Assembly: GCA_947038135.1 (NCBI GenBank)
Contig: CAMQVM010000102.1
Coordinates: forward strand, 1-6,251
Direction of reading: 5' to 3'
Source of the DNA: an uncultured Rikenellaceae bacterium
Lineage (GTDB): Bacteria; Bacteroidota; Bacteroidia; Bacteroidales; Rikenellaceae
DNA length: 6,251 nucleotides
This document shows, piece by piece, positions 1 through 6,251 of the stretch. Within the stretch, counting starts at the first letter, position 1; each line of letters starts with the position of its first letter. The position numbers were made by a program, and so were the translations under genes. The notes below the pieces were generated by a model. That model was not told where the DNA came from and made no database searches. It saw only the letters and a program-made list of their open reading frames with translations.

Positions 1-1371
1 TGTGTCATTTTGTCGACCTACAAAGTTCCATAAAAAATAACGCCAGTACATATAGTTTAGCTGATATGAAAAGAAGTAGCTAAGGTTATCAAGTGCCGTT
101 GGAACCTCTACCATCTTGTTTCCTATTCTTATATCTTTACCATCTATAGATCCCCATCTCTTATACTCACCTGCGTGTGATGAGCTATACATACGAGGAA
201 AAAACATTGTTGAAGCGTCATCATATACATAACCTGCTACCTTCTCTATTTCGATATACTCTTTTTTAGCCTCGTCATATACATATCCCTTCTCTGTTGT
301 GCTGCTAATTGGAGTAGAGGCATACGACTCACCATATATCAAAGGTCGGTTACCATACTGCTCTCTATTAAGAAAAGAGAGTAGAGTGTGTGGGTTATCG
401 GGGTTGTTCGAGTTCATTGGAGGGTTTGCCTGCGCTCTAATAATTACAGTAGCATAGGTGCCATAACCAACAATTATAACAGCTACACATAGTAGTAGAG
501 TATTTAAAAAGACTTTACCCTTGTTGTATGTTCTCCATATACCAAACCCTAGTGCAGTCAATATTGCAATATAGGTGGCAGCAAGTCCGCTATTTACAGG
601 TAGTCCAAATACATTTACAAATAATACATCAAATTTAGCCCCAATGTTTACAGTTTGAGGAATGATAAAATATAAAACAAACGCTAAAATCAAAACAGCT
701 ACTCCAAAGGCTTTAGCCCACCCTTTTTTGCTTCGTACAGGGTTGAATTTATAGTAATATACAAATACAATTGCTGGAATAGCTAGCAGGTTTAGAAGGT
801 GAACACCAATAGATAGTCCCATAAGGTATGCAACAAACACAAGCCATCTATTAGCGTGTGGCTCATGTGCTTCGCTCTCCCAACGAAGAATCGCCCAAAA
901 TACCATGGCTGAAAATAGAGATGATTGTGCATATACCTCGCCCTCGACTGCCGAAAACCAAAATGTATCGGTAAAAGCGTAACCTAGTGCCCCAATAGCC
1001 GCCGCACCAATTGCCGCCCATGTTTCACCAGTTGTGATCGTCTGCTCATCTTTTTTCATCAGTGAGCGTGAAAGTAGCGCTATACTCCAAAATAAAAAAG
1101 CGACGGTTAGAGCACTCGATACACCACTCGCTAAGTTAACCACATAAGCAACCGACGAGGTGTCGAGAGCGAATATAGTAAATATTCTGTTGAGCATCAT
1201 AAAAAATGGTGCTCCAGGAGGGTGACCAACCTCCATTTTGTAGGAAGTTGCGATATATTCACCGCAATCCCAAAGGCTCGCCGAAGGCTCAAGAGTCATA
1301 ATATAGACCGTTAAGCTGATAGCGAAGGCTATCCAACCTGAAATTAATGTTGCTTTTTTAAAATAATTCAT
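1..1371 (-). CDS. DUF2723 (PF11028, TMEM260-like) multi-pass membrane protein, probable GT-C glycosyltransferase; C-terminus off the window
   Basis: An open frame runs without a stop from ATG at 1371-1369 to the left edge, giving 457 residues. It opens MNYFKKATLISGWIAFAISL, with a first membrane helix at about residues 9-27. The most diagnostic stretch follows: WDCGEY at 34-39 and VGHPPGAP at 48-55, the acidic first external loop expected of a GT-C fold, then EGEVYAQS at 143-150. I count roughly eight or nine hydrophobic segments up to about residue 311, then a soluble, presumably periplasmic part that includes YMYWRYFLWNFVGRQND near 440-456, also typical of the family. Human TMEM260, which carries this domain, is a protein O-mannosyltransferase, so a lipid-linked-sugar transferase role is likely, but donor and acceptor are unknown here. 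Bacteroidota members are usually much longer than 457 residues, so a large part lies outside. The start fits the family N-terminus; the frame stays open a little upstream but offers no better ATG. Family call is confident, enzymatic role is inference. Confidence 0.9.
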   Translation of the reverse strand, partial: MNYFKKATLISGWIAFAISLTVYIMTLEPSASLWDCGEYIATSYKMEVGHPPGAPFFMMLNRIFTIFALDTSSVAYVVNLASGVSSALTVAFLFWSIALLSRSLMKKDEQTITTGETWAAIGAAAIGALGYAFTDTFWFSAVEGEVYAQSSLFSAMVFWAILRWESEAHEPHANRWLVFVAYLMGLSIGVHLLNLLAIPAIVFVYYYKFNPVRSKKGWAKAFGVAVLILAFVLYFIIPQTVNIGAKFDVLFVNVFGLPVNSGLAATYIAILTALGFGIWRTYNKGKVFLNTLLLCVAVIIVGYGTYATVIIRAQANPPMNSNNPDNPHTLLSFLNREQYGNRPLIYGESYASTPISSTTEKGYVYDEAKKEYIEIEKVAGYVYDDASTMFFPRMYSSSHAGEYKRWGSIDGKDIRIGNKMVEVPTALDNLSYFFSYQLNYMYWRYFLWNFVGRQNDT

Positions 1372-1485
1372 ACTCGTTTTTATAGTTTTTAATATTCTTA
1401 TTATTAGATGTTTATGATATGTTGTAAACGTAAAAGAACCCTTTTTAAGTAGGGTGTTTCATTATATTATTAAAATATTATTCTA

Positions 1486-1493
1486 CAAAGGTA
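1486..1493 (-). promoter_or_regulatory. Probable Bacteroidota -7 promoter element for the DUF2723 gene
   Basis: On the minus strand this reads TACCTTTG, a full match to the Bacteroidota -7 consensus TAnnTTTG. It would start transcription near 1480 and leave a leader of roughly 110 nt before the ATG at 1371. No clear TTG-type -33 box sits 19-21 bp upstream; that stretch is an A/T run, so the -33 part is weak or absent. Confidence 0.5.
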
Positions 1494-1514
1494 AATTTAT
1501 ATTTAAAAAAAAAC

Positions 1515-1522
1515 TAATTTTG
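1515..1522 (+). promoter_or_regulatory. Probable Bacteroidota -7 promoter element for the GH92 gene
   Basis: TAATTTTG matches the Bacteroidota -7 consensus TAnnTTTG exactly and would start transcription at about 1527-1530, giving a leader of about 33 nt before the ATG at 1562. As with the opposing promoter, no good -33 TTG is visible at the expected distance. The element lies only 21 bp from the opposing -7 element, so two polymerases could not easily occupy both at once. Confidence 0.55.
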
Positions 1523-1561
1523 TAGTAAATAAGTATTTAATATATAATTAATAACTACAAA

Positions 1562-3772
1562 ATGAAAAAATTATTGTCACTGTTTTTATCTCTAACAACT
1601 CTAGTGTCTTGTGCACAAAAAGAGAGTAGTGGAGTGCTCGAATTTGTTGATCCCTTTATTGGAACTGATGGTATTGTGCACACCTTTCCTGGAGCTACCA
1701 CGCCATTTGGTATGGTGCAGCTTAGTCCCGATGGTGGTACTAAGGGCTGGAACTGGTGTTCGGGCTATCACGCTTCTGATAGCTCTATTATGGGTTTCAG
1801 CCACACACACCTTAGCGGTACTGGGTGGTCTGATTTAGGAGATATACTAGTAATGCCTACCGTAGGAGATATTCAGTTTACCTCTGGAACTAAAGAGGAT
1901 CCAGATAGTGGATATCGTAGTAGAATATCGCATGATGCTGATAAGGAGGTGGCAACAGCTGGATATTATAGCGTCGATCTACTCGATTATGGTATAAAAG
2001 CAGAGCTTACTGCTACACCACGAGCGGGTATTCATCGTTATACATTCCCTAAGAGCGATGAGTCGAATATTATTATCGACCCTACAAATAAAATATTTGG
2101 TAGTGTAAGTGAAACTTATATATCAATATTAAACAATGAAACTGTTGAGGGGTATTGTACAAGTAATGGATGGGGTGGAAAGCGCACCACATATTTTACT
2201 GCTAGCTTTTCGAAGCCATTTATATCTCACACTATATACACCTCTGAAAAGGAGTCTACAAAGGCAATTGAGGCAGTAGCTAAAGATGCAAAGGTAGCAC
2301 TTACTTTCAATACCTCTGAGGGCGAGGCTATTGAGTTAAAGGTGGCTATATCTATGGTAGATCAAGAGGGGGCACGTAAAAACTATGCTGCTGAGGCTGC
2401 TGATATAGATTTTAAAACTGCTCATAACAATGCAGTAGCTAGCTGGAACGATAAGTTGTCTAAATATCAGTTTGAGACCGATGATATTGTGAAAAAGCGT
2501 ATTTTGTATACAGGTCTATATCACACCATGATACAGCCAAACTTATCGCAAGATGTAGATGGTAGGTACTGGGCGCAAGGTAAGATTCTTAATGCTGATG
2601 GGTTTACAAATTATAGCACTTTCTCGCTGTGGGATACTTTTAGAGCAGTGCATCCTCTATTTTCAATTACTGAGCATGAAGTTACAACCGATATAGTAAA
2701 CTCGCTTGTAAGCCGTCATAAAACTGGTGGCACTGTTCCGCTATGGGAGCTGTGTGGTCATGATAACACGTGTATGATTAGTTATCCTGCTGCTGCTGTT
2801 ATTAGTGAAGCTATTGTTAAGGGTATAGGTGGTATTAATGCTGAAGAGGCTCTTGAGGCGTTGGTAGCGGCATCAAATCACGACTATACATCTAGCAGTG
2901 ATGGCGAGTCGGGTGTTGAGTATTATAATAGGCTTGGTTATGTGCCTGCGGGGATTCCTGCATCGGTATCTAAAACTGCTGAAAATAGCTATTACGACTG
3001 GTGTATAGCGCAAATTGCTAAAGAGGTTGGTGATACAGCTCGTTATGATGAGTATATGGAGCGTTCATTACGCTTTATGAACCATTTCGATAAAGAGAGT
3101 GGTTTGTTGCTTCCTAAAGATAGCCTTGGTAACTTTGTTGAGGTAGACCTAAATAGTTGGAAGTCGCTTTTGCCTCACTATGTGTCGGGTAATATATGGG
3201 CATACTCTTATTTCTATCCTCACGCCGTAGATGTAGTCATTGATGCTATGGGTGGAGCTGATAAGTTTGTTGAGGCGATGGATAAAACTATATCTACACC
3301 GCTTAATATGAAGGGCGAGCAGCATGTTGATATATCGGGCTTCTTTGGTCAGTATGGTCATGGAGATGAGCCAGGGCATCAATTTGCCTACTTATACTCT
3401 ATGGCTGGTGCACCTGAAAAGAGTGGTTTGTTGACAAACATGGTTGCCGATAGCCTATATAAAGATATTCGCAACGGTATGCCTAACAATGATGATTGTG
3501 GTCAGATGTCGGCTTGGTATATATTTTCATCAATGGGTTTTTATCCTGTATCTCCAGCTAGTGCAACATATATTATTGGTGCGCCACGTTTAGATAAAGC
3601 TGTTATAAATACCGATAATGGTACGCAGTTTACTATGATAGCGCATAATTTGTCTGATGAAAATAGAGTTGTGAAGAGTGTAACCCTTAACGGCAAACCA
3701 CTAGTAAAATCGCAGTTTACCCATGAAGATATAATGAAGGGGGGAACTCTTGAGTTTGTAATGGGTAAGTAA
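1562..3772 (+). CDS. GH92 family alpha-mannosidase, lipoprotein, with atypical general-acid position
   Basis: A 736-residue protein, normal length for glycoside hydrolase family 92, the Ca2+-dependent inverting exo-alpha-mannosidases. A lipoprotein signal peptide (MKKLLSLFLSLTTLVSC, lipobox LVS-C with Cys17) places it on a membrane, probably facing the periplasm or cell surface. The N-terminal beta-sandwich (about 25-280) begins with VDPFIGTDG at 29-37 and PGATTPFGM soon after, both GH92 hallmarks; HLSGTGWSDLGD follows. The helical barrel (about 290-736) carries WELCGHDNTCM around D401, GHGDEPGHQ at 599-607, and NNDDCGQMSAWY with D644-D645 where the family has its base region. The oddity is residues 542-546, SGNIW, where most members have EGNxW with the catalytic acid Glu; PHD is also PHA at 553-555. 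This could mean a substrate with a good leaving group, such as mannosyl phosphate, or weak or no activity. It starts a likely three-gene unit from the promoter at 1515-1522; no Shine-Dalgarno is present, as usual in this phylum. Family is certain, linkage specificity is not. Confidence 0.95.
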   Translation: MKKLLSLFLSLTTLVSCAQKESSGVLEFVDPFIGTDGIVHTFPGATTPFGMVQLSPDGGTKGWNWCSGYHASDSSIMGFSHTHLSGTGWSDLGDILVMPTVGDIQFTSGTKEDPDSGYRSRISHDADKEVATAGYYSVDLLDYGIKAELTATPRAGIHRYTFPKSDESNIIIDPTNKIFGSVSETYISILNNETVEGYCTSNGWGGKRTTYFTASFSKPFISHTIYTSEKESTKAIEAVAKDAKVALTFNTSEGEAIELKVAISMVDQEGARKNYAAEAADIDFKTAHNNAVASWNDKLSKYQFETDDIVKKRILYTGLYHTMIQPNLSQDVDGRYWAQGKILNADGFTNYSTFSLWDTFRAVHPLFSITEHEVTTDIVNSLVSRHKTGGTVPLWELCGHDNTCMISYPAAAVISEAIVKGIGGINAEEALEALVAASNHDYTSSSDGESGVEYYNRLGYVPAGIPASVSKTAENSYYDWCIAQIAKEVGDTARYDEYMERSLRFMNHFDKESGLLLPKDSLGNFVEVDLNSWKSLLPHYVSGNIWAYSYFYPHAVDVVIDAMGGADKFVEAMDKTISTPLNMKGEQHVDISGFFGQYGHGDEPGHQFAYLYSMAGAPEKSGLLTNMVADSLYKDIRNGMPNNDDCGQMSAWYIFSSMGFYPVSPASATYIIGAPRLDKAVINTDNGTQFTMIAHNLSDENRVVKSVTLNGKPLVKSQFTHEDIMKGGTLEFVMGK

Positions 3773-3819
3773 AGCTAAAATTCTATCTTTAGCTTTTATG
3801 AAATTATGCTAAAGATAGA
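3773..3819 (+). terminator. Intergenic stem-loop with two mutually exclusive pairings, possible partial terminator or attenuator
   Basis: Directly after the GH92 stop codon, TCTATCTTTAGC (3782-3793) pairs perfectly with GCTAAAGATAGA (3808-3819), a 12-bp stem with a 14-nt loop. The left arm can instead pair through TTTAGCT (3788-3794) with AGCTAAA (3773-3779), a 7-bp hairpin followed by TTTATG. The long stem has no U-tract after it, and the short one only a weak tract. It may therefore act as a processing or stabilising hairpin, or lower expression of the next gene, rather than as a full terminator. Confidence 0.5.
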
Positions 3820-3847
3820 TGTTAATTAAACAATAATAATTTAGAAT

Positions 3848-5191
3848 ATGAAAAAGATATTTATTAGTTTACTGCTGCTTATATCAGTATTTTCAACAGT
3901 AGTGCCTGCTACAAGCCATGCAGCAGCAGTGGCAGAGGTAGCAGCAGAGCAGGGTAGTAGCACCCTTTATAACGCCCTTAAAAGTGGTAAAAATGTAACT
4001 GAGGTTACAACCCTTGAAAGCTCTCTTTTTTCTGAAAAATATATGGTACGTATTGATCAGCCATTAGACCATAAAAACCCATCTCTTGGTAGCTTTTCGC
4101 AACGGTTTATTGTAGCACATCAAGACTTCAACGCTCCAGTAGTGATGGTAACTGAAGGCTATGGTGCTGCTTATGCACTAAATCCAAACTATCGTGATGA
4201 GCTTTCAAAAGGTTTGAATAGTAATCAAGTGGTGGTTGAGCATCGCTACTTTTTAGAGTCTACACCTTCACCTTGCGACTGGCAATATATGACGGGCGAA
4301 AACTCAGCTTATGATCTTCATAATATCACAACCCTGCTAAAAGAGGTGTATAAAAGCAAGTGGATTACTACAGGAATCAGCAAAGGTGGGCAGACAACTA
4401 TGATATATCGCACCTTCTTTCCCGATGATGTTGATATATCTGTTCCTTATGTTGGACCTATATGCTTTGGAGTTGAAGATGGTCGCCATGAGCCTTTTTT
4501 GCTTGAGTGTGGAACAGTAGAAGATCAACAGCGTATTTTAGAGTTTCAGAAAGCTATACTACACCGCAAAGATATCTTTGCAAATATGATTCACGAGCAG
4601 GCGGTTGCAAAAAAATGGGATTTTCAGCACCTCTTAACCCTTGAAGTGTTAGATTATTGTGTGTTAGAGTATCCTTTTGCTCTATGGCAGTGGGGTACAC
4701 CTACATCTACTATTCCTAGTATCAAAGATGCAACAGACAGAGAGCTATTTGACCATCTTATGGCAATATCTAGTGCTTCATATTTTGGTGATCTAGGTAG
4801 CATAGCACCATTTTTTGTGCAAGCAGCCACCGATCTAGGTTACTATGGCTACGACACAAAGCCACTTAAAGAGTTGCTTACAATAACTTCATCAAAAGGG
4901 TACCTACACAGTGTGTTCTTGCCAAAAGAGGTTAAAGGTGTGAAATTTAATAACTCACTAAATAAAGCAATGTATAAGTATCTTAAAAAGAACGATCCGA
5001 AAATGATATTTATATATGGTGAGTTTGACCCATGGACAGCTGCTGCTCCTGAAGAGTATCTGTTTAAAGGTAAAGAAAACATGGTTATGTATCTTGAAAA
5101 AGGTGGAAGCCATACAGCTCGTATCGGCACAATGTCTGAGAGTGTGCAGAGTGAAATATGGGGTAAAATTAATGGTTGGTTGAACGAATAA
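3848..5191 (+). CDS. Secreted S37-family (PS-10-type) serine peptidase
   Basis: A 447-residue exported alpha/beta-hydrolase peptidase of the S37 (PS-10 peptidase) type, clan SC. A Sec signal peptide spans about residues 1-25, with a hydrophobic core rich in Leu/Ile/Val and a likely cut after SHA (23-25), followed by an Ala/Glu-rich mature N-terminus. The core starts near YMVRIDQPLDHKNP. VVVEHRYF resembles the related S28 family. GISKGG holds the nucleophile at Ser178, IYGEFDPW the acid at Asp394, and GGSHTARI the base at His422, so the triad looks complete. Characterised relatives release short peptides from N-termini, so a periplasmic or extracellular amino-, tri- or prolyl-peptidase is plausible; cleavage preference cannot be read from the sequence. 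It lies 75 bp after the GH92 gene and 31 bp before prmA on the same strand, with no promoter of its own recognised, so co-transcription is likely. The ATG at 3848 is chosen because it begins a clean signal peptide. Confidence 0.85.
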   Translation: MKKIFISLLLLISVFSTVVPATSHAAAVAEVAAEQGSSTLYNALKSGKNVTEVTTLESSLFSEKYMVRIDQPLDHKNPSLGSFSQRFIVAHQDFNAPVVMVTEGYGAAYALNPNYRDELSKGLNSNQVVVEHRYFLESTPSPCDWQYMTGENSAYDLHNITTLLKEVYKSKWITTGISKGGQTTMIYRTFFPDDVDISVPYVGPICFGVEDGRHEPFLLECGTVEDQQRILEFQKAILHRKDIFANMIHEQAVAKKWDFQHLLTLEVLDYCVLEYPFALWQWGTPTSTIPSIKDATDRELFDHLMAISSASYFGDLGSIAPFFVQAATDLGYYGYDTKPLKELLTITSSKGYLHSVFLPKEVKGVKFNNSLNKAMYKYLKKNDPKMIFIYGEFDPWTAAAPEEYLFKGKENMVMYLEKGGSHTARIGTMSESVQSEIWGKINGWLNE

Positions 5192-5221
5192 TTTAAACGA
5201 GTAATTTAAACGAATAATAGA
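5183..5221 (+). repeat. 13-bp tandem repeat (three units) spanning the peptidase stop codon
   Basis: The units are AACGAATAATTTA (5183-5195), AACGAGTAATTTA (5196-5208) and the diverged AACGAATAATAGA (5209-5221). The first unit encodes the last two residues, Asn-Glu, and the TAA stop (5189-5191) of the peptidase. The other two fill the whole gap to prmA, and each carries an extra TAA. It looks like a replication-slippage duplication of the gene end that now forms the spacer. Confidence 0.8.
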
Positions 5222-5222
5222 T

Positions 5223-6062
5223 ATGGATTACATAGAGTATAAAATAACATTAGCACCACAAAGTAGCGAGGCTGATAGAGATATAACAATTGCAGAGCTT
5301 GGAGAAATAGGCTTTGAAAGTTTCGACGATAACGATAAAGCATTACTTTGTTATATCAACACTGGAGAGCTATCGAAGTTTAATGCAGCAGTAGGTAAAT
5401 ATGTCGCAGCACTAGCAGATAAAGGTGCTACGGTAGAGGTTAAAGAGATAGAGACAGTAAATTGGAATGAAGAGTGGGAGTCAAATTTCGACCCTATATA
5501 TGTAGGTGATATATGTTGTATTCGTGCACCATTTCATGAGCCTAGCAGCTGCAAGCATGATATAGTTATCATGCCAAAGATGTCTTTTGGAACTGGTCAC
5601 CACGCTACAACCCACCTTATGACACGCACTATTTTCTCGCAAAAATTACAAGGTGAAAAAGGTCTTGATATGGGTAGCGGTACTGGAATACTTGCTATTG
5701 CGGCGCTTATAAATGGTGCTGCACACGTCGATTGTATTGATGTTGATGAGTGGGCATACGAAAACTGTATTGAAAATTGTGAGTCAAATGGTTTTGCCGA
5801 TAAAGCTACTGTTATGCTTGGTGATGCATCGCTGCTAAAAGAGAACCAATACGATTTTATCCTTGCAAATATCAATCGCAATATTTTAATTAGAGATATG
5901 CCTATCTATTATAAAGCGCTTAATGGTGGTGGGTCAATTCAGTTTAGCGGATTTTTAGAGATCGATATCGATGATATAAAGAGGTGCGCTGAGGGTTTAC
6001 AACTTACCCATATCAGCACCGAGGTGAAAGATGGTTGGGTAGTTATGATTTTTAATAAATAG
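5223..6062 (+). CDS. prmA: Ribosomal protein L11 methyltransferase (PrmA)
   Basis: A 279-residue cytoplasmic SAM-dependent enzyme that methylates amino groups of ribosomal protein L11. The N-terminal substrate-recognition domain (about 1-75) is followed by a linker with NWNEEWE at 80-86. Then come the PrmA signature SFGTGHHATT at 121-130, SAM-binding motif I GLDMGSGTGILAIAA from 147, the acidic DVDEWA that closes the ribose-binding strand, and LANINRN at 214-220 in the place of the NPPY-type motif. Length and motif order match complete Bacteroidota PrmA proteins; nothing is missing. It is probably the last gene of the unit, because two hairpins follow it. There is no Shine-Dalgarno, and the start at 5223 sits one base past the tandem repeat. 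No functional link to the mannosidase or peptidase is apparent. Confidence 0.96.
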   Translation: MDYIEYKITLAPQSSEADRDITIAELGEIGFESFDDNDKALLCYINTGELSKFNAAVGKYVAALADKGATVEVKEIETVNWNEEWESNFDPIYVGDICCIRAPFHEPSSCKHDIVIMPKMSFGTGHHATTHLMTRTIFSQKLQGEKGLDMGSGTGILAIAALINGAAHVDCIDVDEWAYENCIENCESNGFADKATVMLGDASLLKENQYDFILANINRNILIRDMPIYYKALNGGGSIQFSGFLEIDIDDIKRCAEGLQLTHISTEVKDGWVVMIFNK

Positions 6063-6099
6063 AGTTTTTTACTCTGCTTGTCCTCTTTGAAACATCTTA

Positions 6100-6144
6100 A
6101 AAACGAAAGAGTGTTTAATGTTAAATTAAACGCTCTTTCGTTTT
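6100..6144 (+). terminator. Strong hairpin terminator after prmA
   Basis: Arms 6100-6118 (AAAACGAAAGAGTGTTTAA) and 6126-6144 (TTAAACGCTCTTTCGTTTT) form a 19-bp stem whose only imperfection is a T-G wobble (6112 with 6132), around a 7-nt loop. The stem is flanked by A-rich and T-rich ends, so it can work in both directions. It lies 37 bp after the prmA stop and should end the three-gene transcript. Confidence 0.88.
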
Positions 6145-6176
6145 ACTGTGTAAGCGTCTCCGCAATTACGTATCTA

Positions 6177-6223
6177 AGGCTAAAACCCCTAACCTGGTAG
6201 ATTCAGATTAGGGGTTTTGGTCT
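6177..6223. terminator. Second hairpin terminator, probably bidirectional or serving a convergent gene
   Basis: AAAACCCCTAA (6182-6192) pairs with TTAGGGGTTTT (6208-6218), 11 perfect bp. The stem extends outward five more pairs (6177-6181 with 6219-6223, two of them wobbles) and inward, after one mismatch, by CTG/CAG-type pairs around a 7-nt loop. On the plus strand it is followed by a T-rich tract at 6223-6239, as in an intrinsic terminator. It lies 32 bp past the first terminator, so it either backs that one up or ends a minus-strand gene entering from the right. Confidence 0.8.
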
Positions 6224-6226
6224 ATT

Positions 6227-6251
6227 TTATTTTATTTCAGCCCATTTATCA
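6227..6251 (-). CDS. Possible C-terminal end of a convergent gene (last seven codons)
   Basis: Reading in from the right edge on the minus strand, one frame gives Asp-Lys-Trp-Ala-Glu-Ile-Lys and then TAA (6229-6227), only 3 bp before the 6223-6177 hairpin. A stop placed right against a terminator is what the end of a convergent gene looks like. Seven codons are too few to identify a protein or rule out chance. Confidence 0.25.

Larger units (their letters stand above)
1483..1561. repeat. Three evenly spaced copies of heptamer CTACAAA/TTTGTAG in the divergent promoter region
   Basis: CTACAAA occurs at 1483-1489, its reverse complement TTTGTAG at 1519-1525, and CTACAAA again at 1555-1561, so successive copies start exactly 36 bp apart. 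The first two overlap the two -7 elements and extend both to TAnnTTTGTAG. The second and third form a longer perfect dyad: ATTTTGTAGT (1517-1526) against ACTACAAAAT (1554-1563), which includes the first two bases of the GH92 start codon. Part of the symmetry simply follows from having two opposed -7 elements. The third copy does not, and it could be an operator half-site. The regulatory role is inference. Confidence 0.4.

Noticed and set aside
1445..1462. Five-codon mini-ORF (MKHPT, minus strand) with a small hairpin (1438-1455) around its stop, in the DUF2723 leader
   Set aside because: The stem is only 5 bp with an 8-nt loop, there is no ribosome-binding signal or run of regulatory codons, and such a short ORF is expected by chance.
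1601..1838. Overlapping open frames on both strands within the start of the mannosidase gene
   Set aside because: They lie inside a clear GH92 coding region, have no family motifs and no promoter; shadows of the real frame.
3149..3382. Minus-strand open frame inside the mannosidase gene
   Set aside because: Composition follows the opposite strand of a conserved catalytic region; no recognisable protein features.
3784..3791. TATCTTTA as a -7 promoter element for the peptidase gene
   Set aside because: It misses the final G of TAnnTTTG, the nearest upstream TTTG is too far away (about 25 bp), and the bases belong to the stem-loop arm.
4337..5130. Two minus-strand open frames inside the peptidase gene
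   Set aside because: Both are antisense to conserved S37 motifs and resemble no family.
5597..5881. Minus-strand open frame inside prmA
   Set aside because: Antisense to the SAM-binding core; not a credible gene.
6061..6075. AGAGT-TTTTT-ACTCT mini hairpin at the prmA stop codon
   Set aside because: A 5-bp stem with the T-run in the loop rather than after it cannot act as an intrinsic terminator; the 6100-6144 hairpin serves that role.
1..6251. CRISPR array, insertion sequence, tRNA or rRNA gene
   Set aside because: No regularly spaced long direct repeats, transposase-like frame, terminal inverted repeats or RNA-gene folds were seen.

Overview
The window looks like ordinary chromosome from an AT-rich member of the Bacteroidota, most likely order Bacteroidales. 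Four things point there: TAnnTTTG-type -7 promoter elements in place of sigma70 boxes, no Shine-Dalgarno sequences in front of the genes, a DUF2723/PF11028 membrane protein of the type common in this phylum, and a lipoprotein GH92 mannosidase beside an S37-type peptidase. I cannot name genus or species from the sequence.

Layout: (1) 1371-1, minus strand, runs off the left edge: the first 457 residues of a DUF2723 (TMEM260-like, GT-C fold) multi-pass membrane protein. (2) 1372-1561: a divergent intergenic region with two back-to-back promoter elements and a heptamer present three times at exact 36-bp steps. (3) 1562-3772, plus: GH92 alpha-mannosidase lipoprotein, complete, with a Ser where the family's general-acid Glu is expected. 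(4) 3773-3847: a stem-loop with two alternative pairings. (5) 3848-5191, plus: secreted S37-family serine peptidase with an intact Ser-Asp-His triad. (6) 5192-5222: a short gap made of a 13-bp tandem repeat that duplicates the peptidase stop codon. (7) 5223-6062, plus: PrmA, ribosomal protein L11 methyltransferase. (8) 6063-6251: two strong hairpin terminators, and possibly the last codons of a convergent minus-strand gene at the right edge.

The three plus-strand genes probably form one transcription unit (gaps of 75 and 31 bp, no internal promoter recognised) that ends at the 6100-6144 terminator, with possible attenuation at 3773-3819. PrmA is a housekeeping enzyme with no evident link to its neighbours. 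The combination most worth attention is the divergent pairing of a protein O-mannosyltransferase-like GT-C protein with a surface or periplasmic mannosidase whose acid residue is substituted. Together they could handle a mannose-based glycoconjugate, possibly one containing a mannosyl-phosphate bond. That is inference. No CRISPR array, mobile element, tRNA or rRNA was found.
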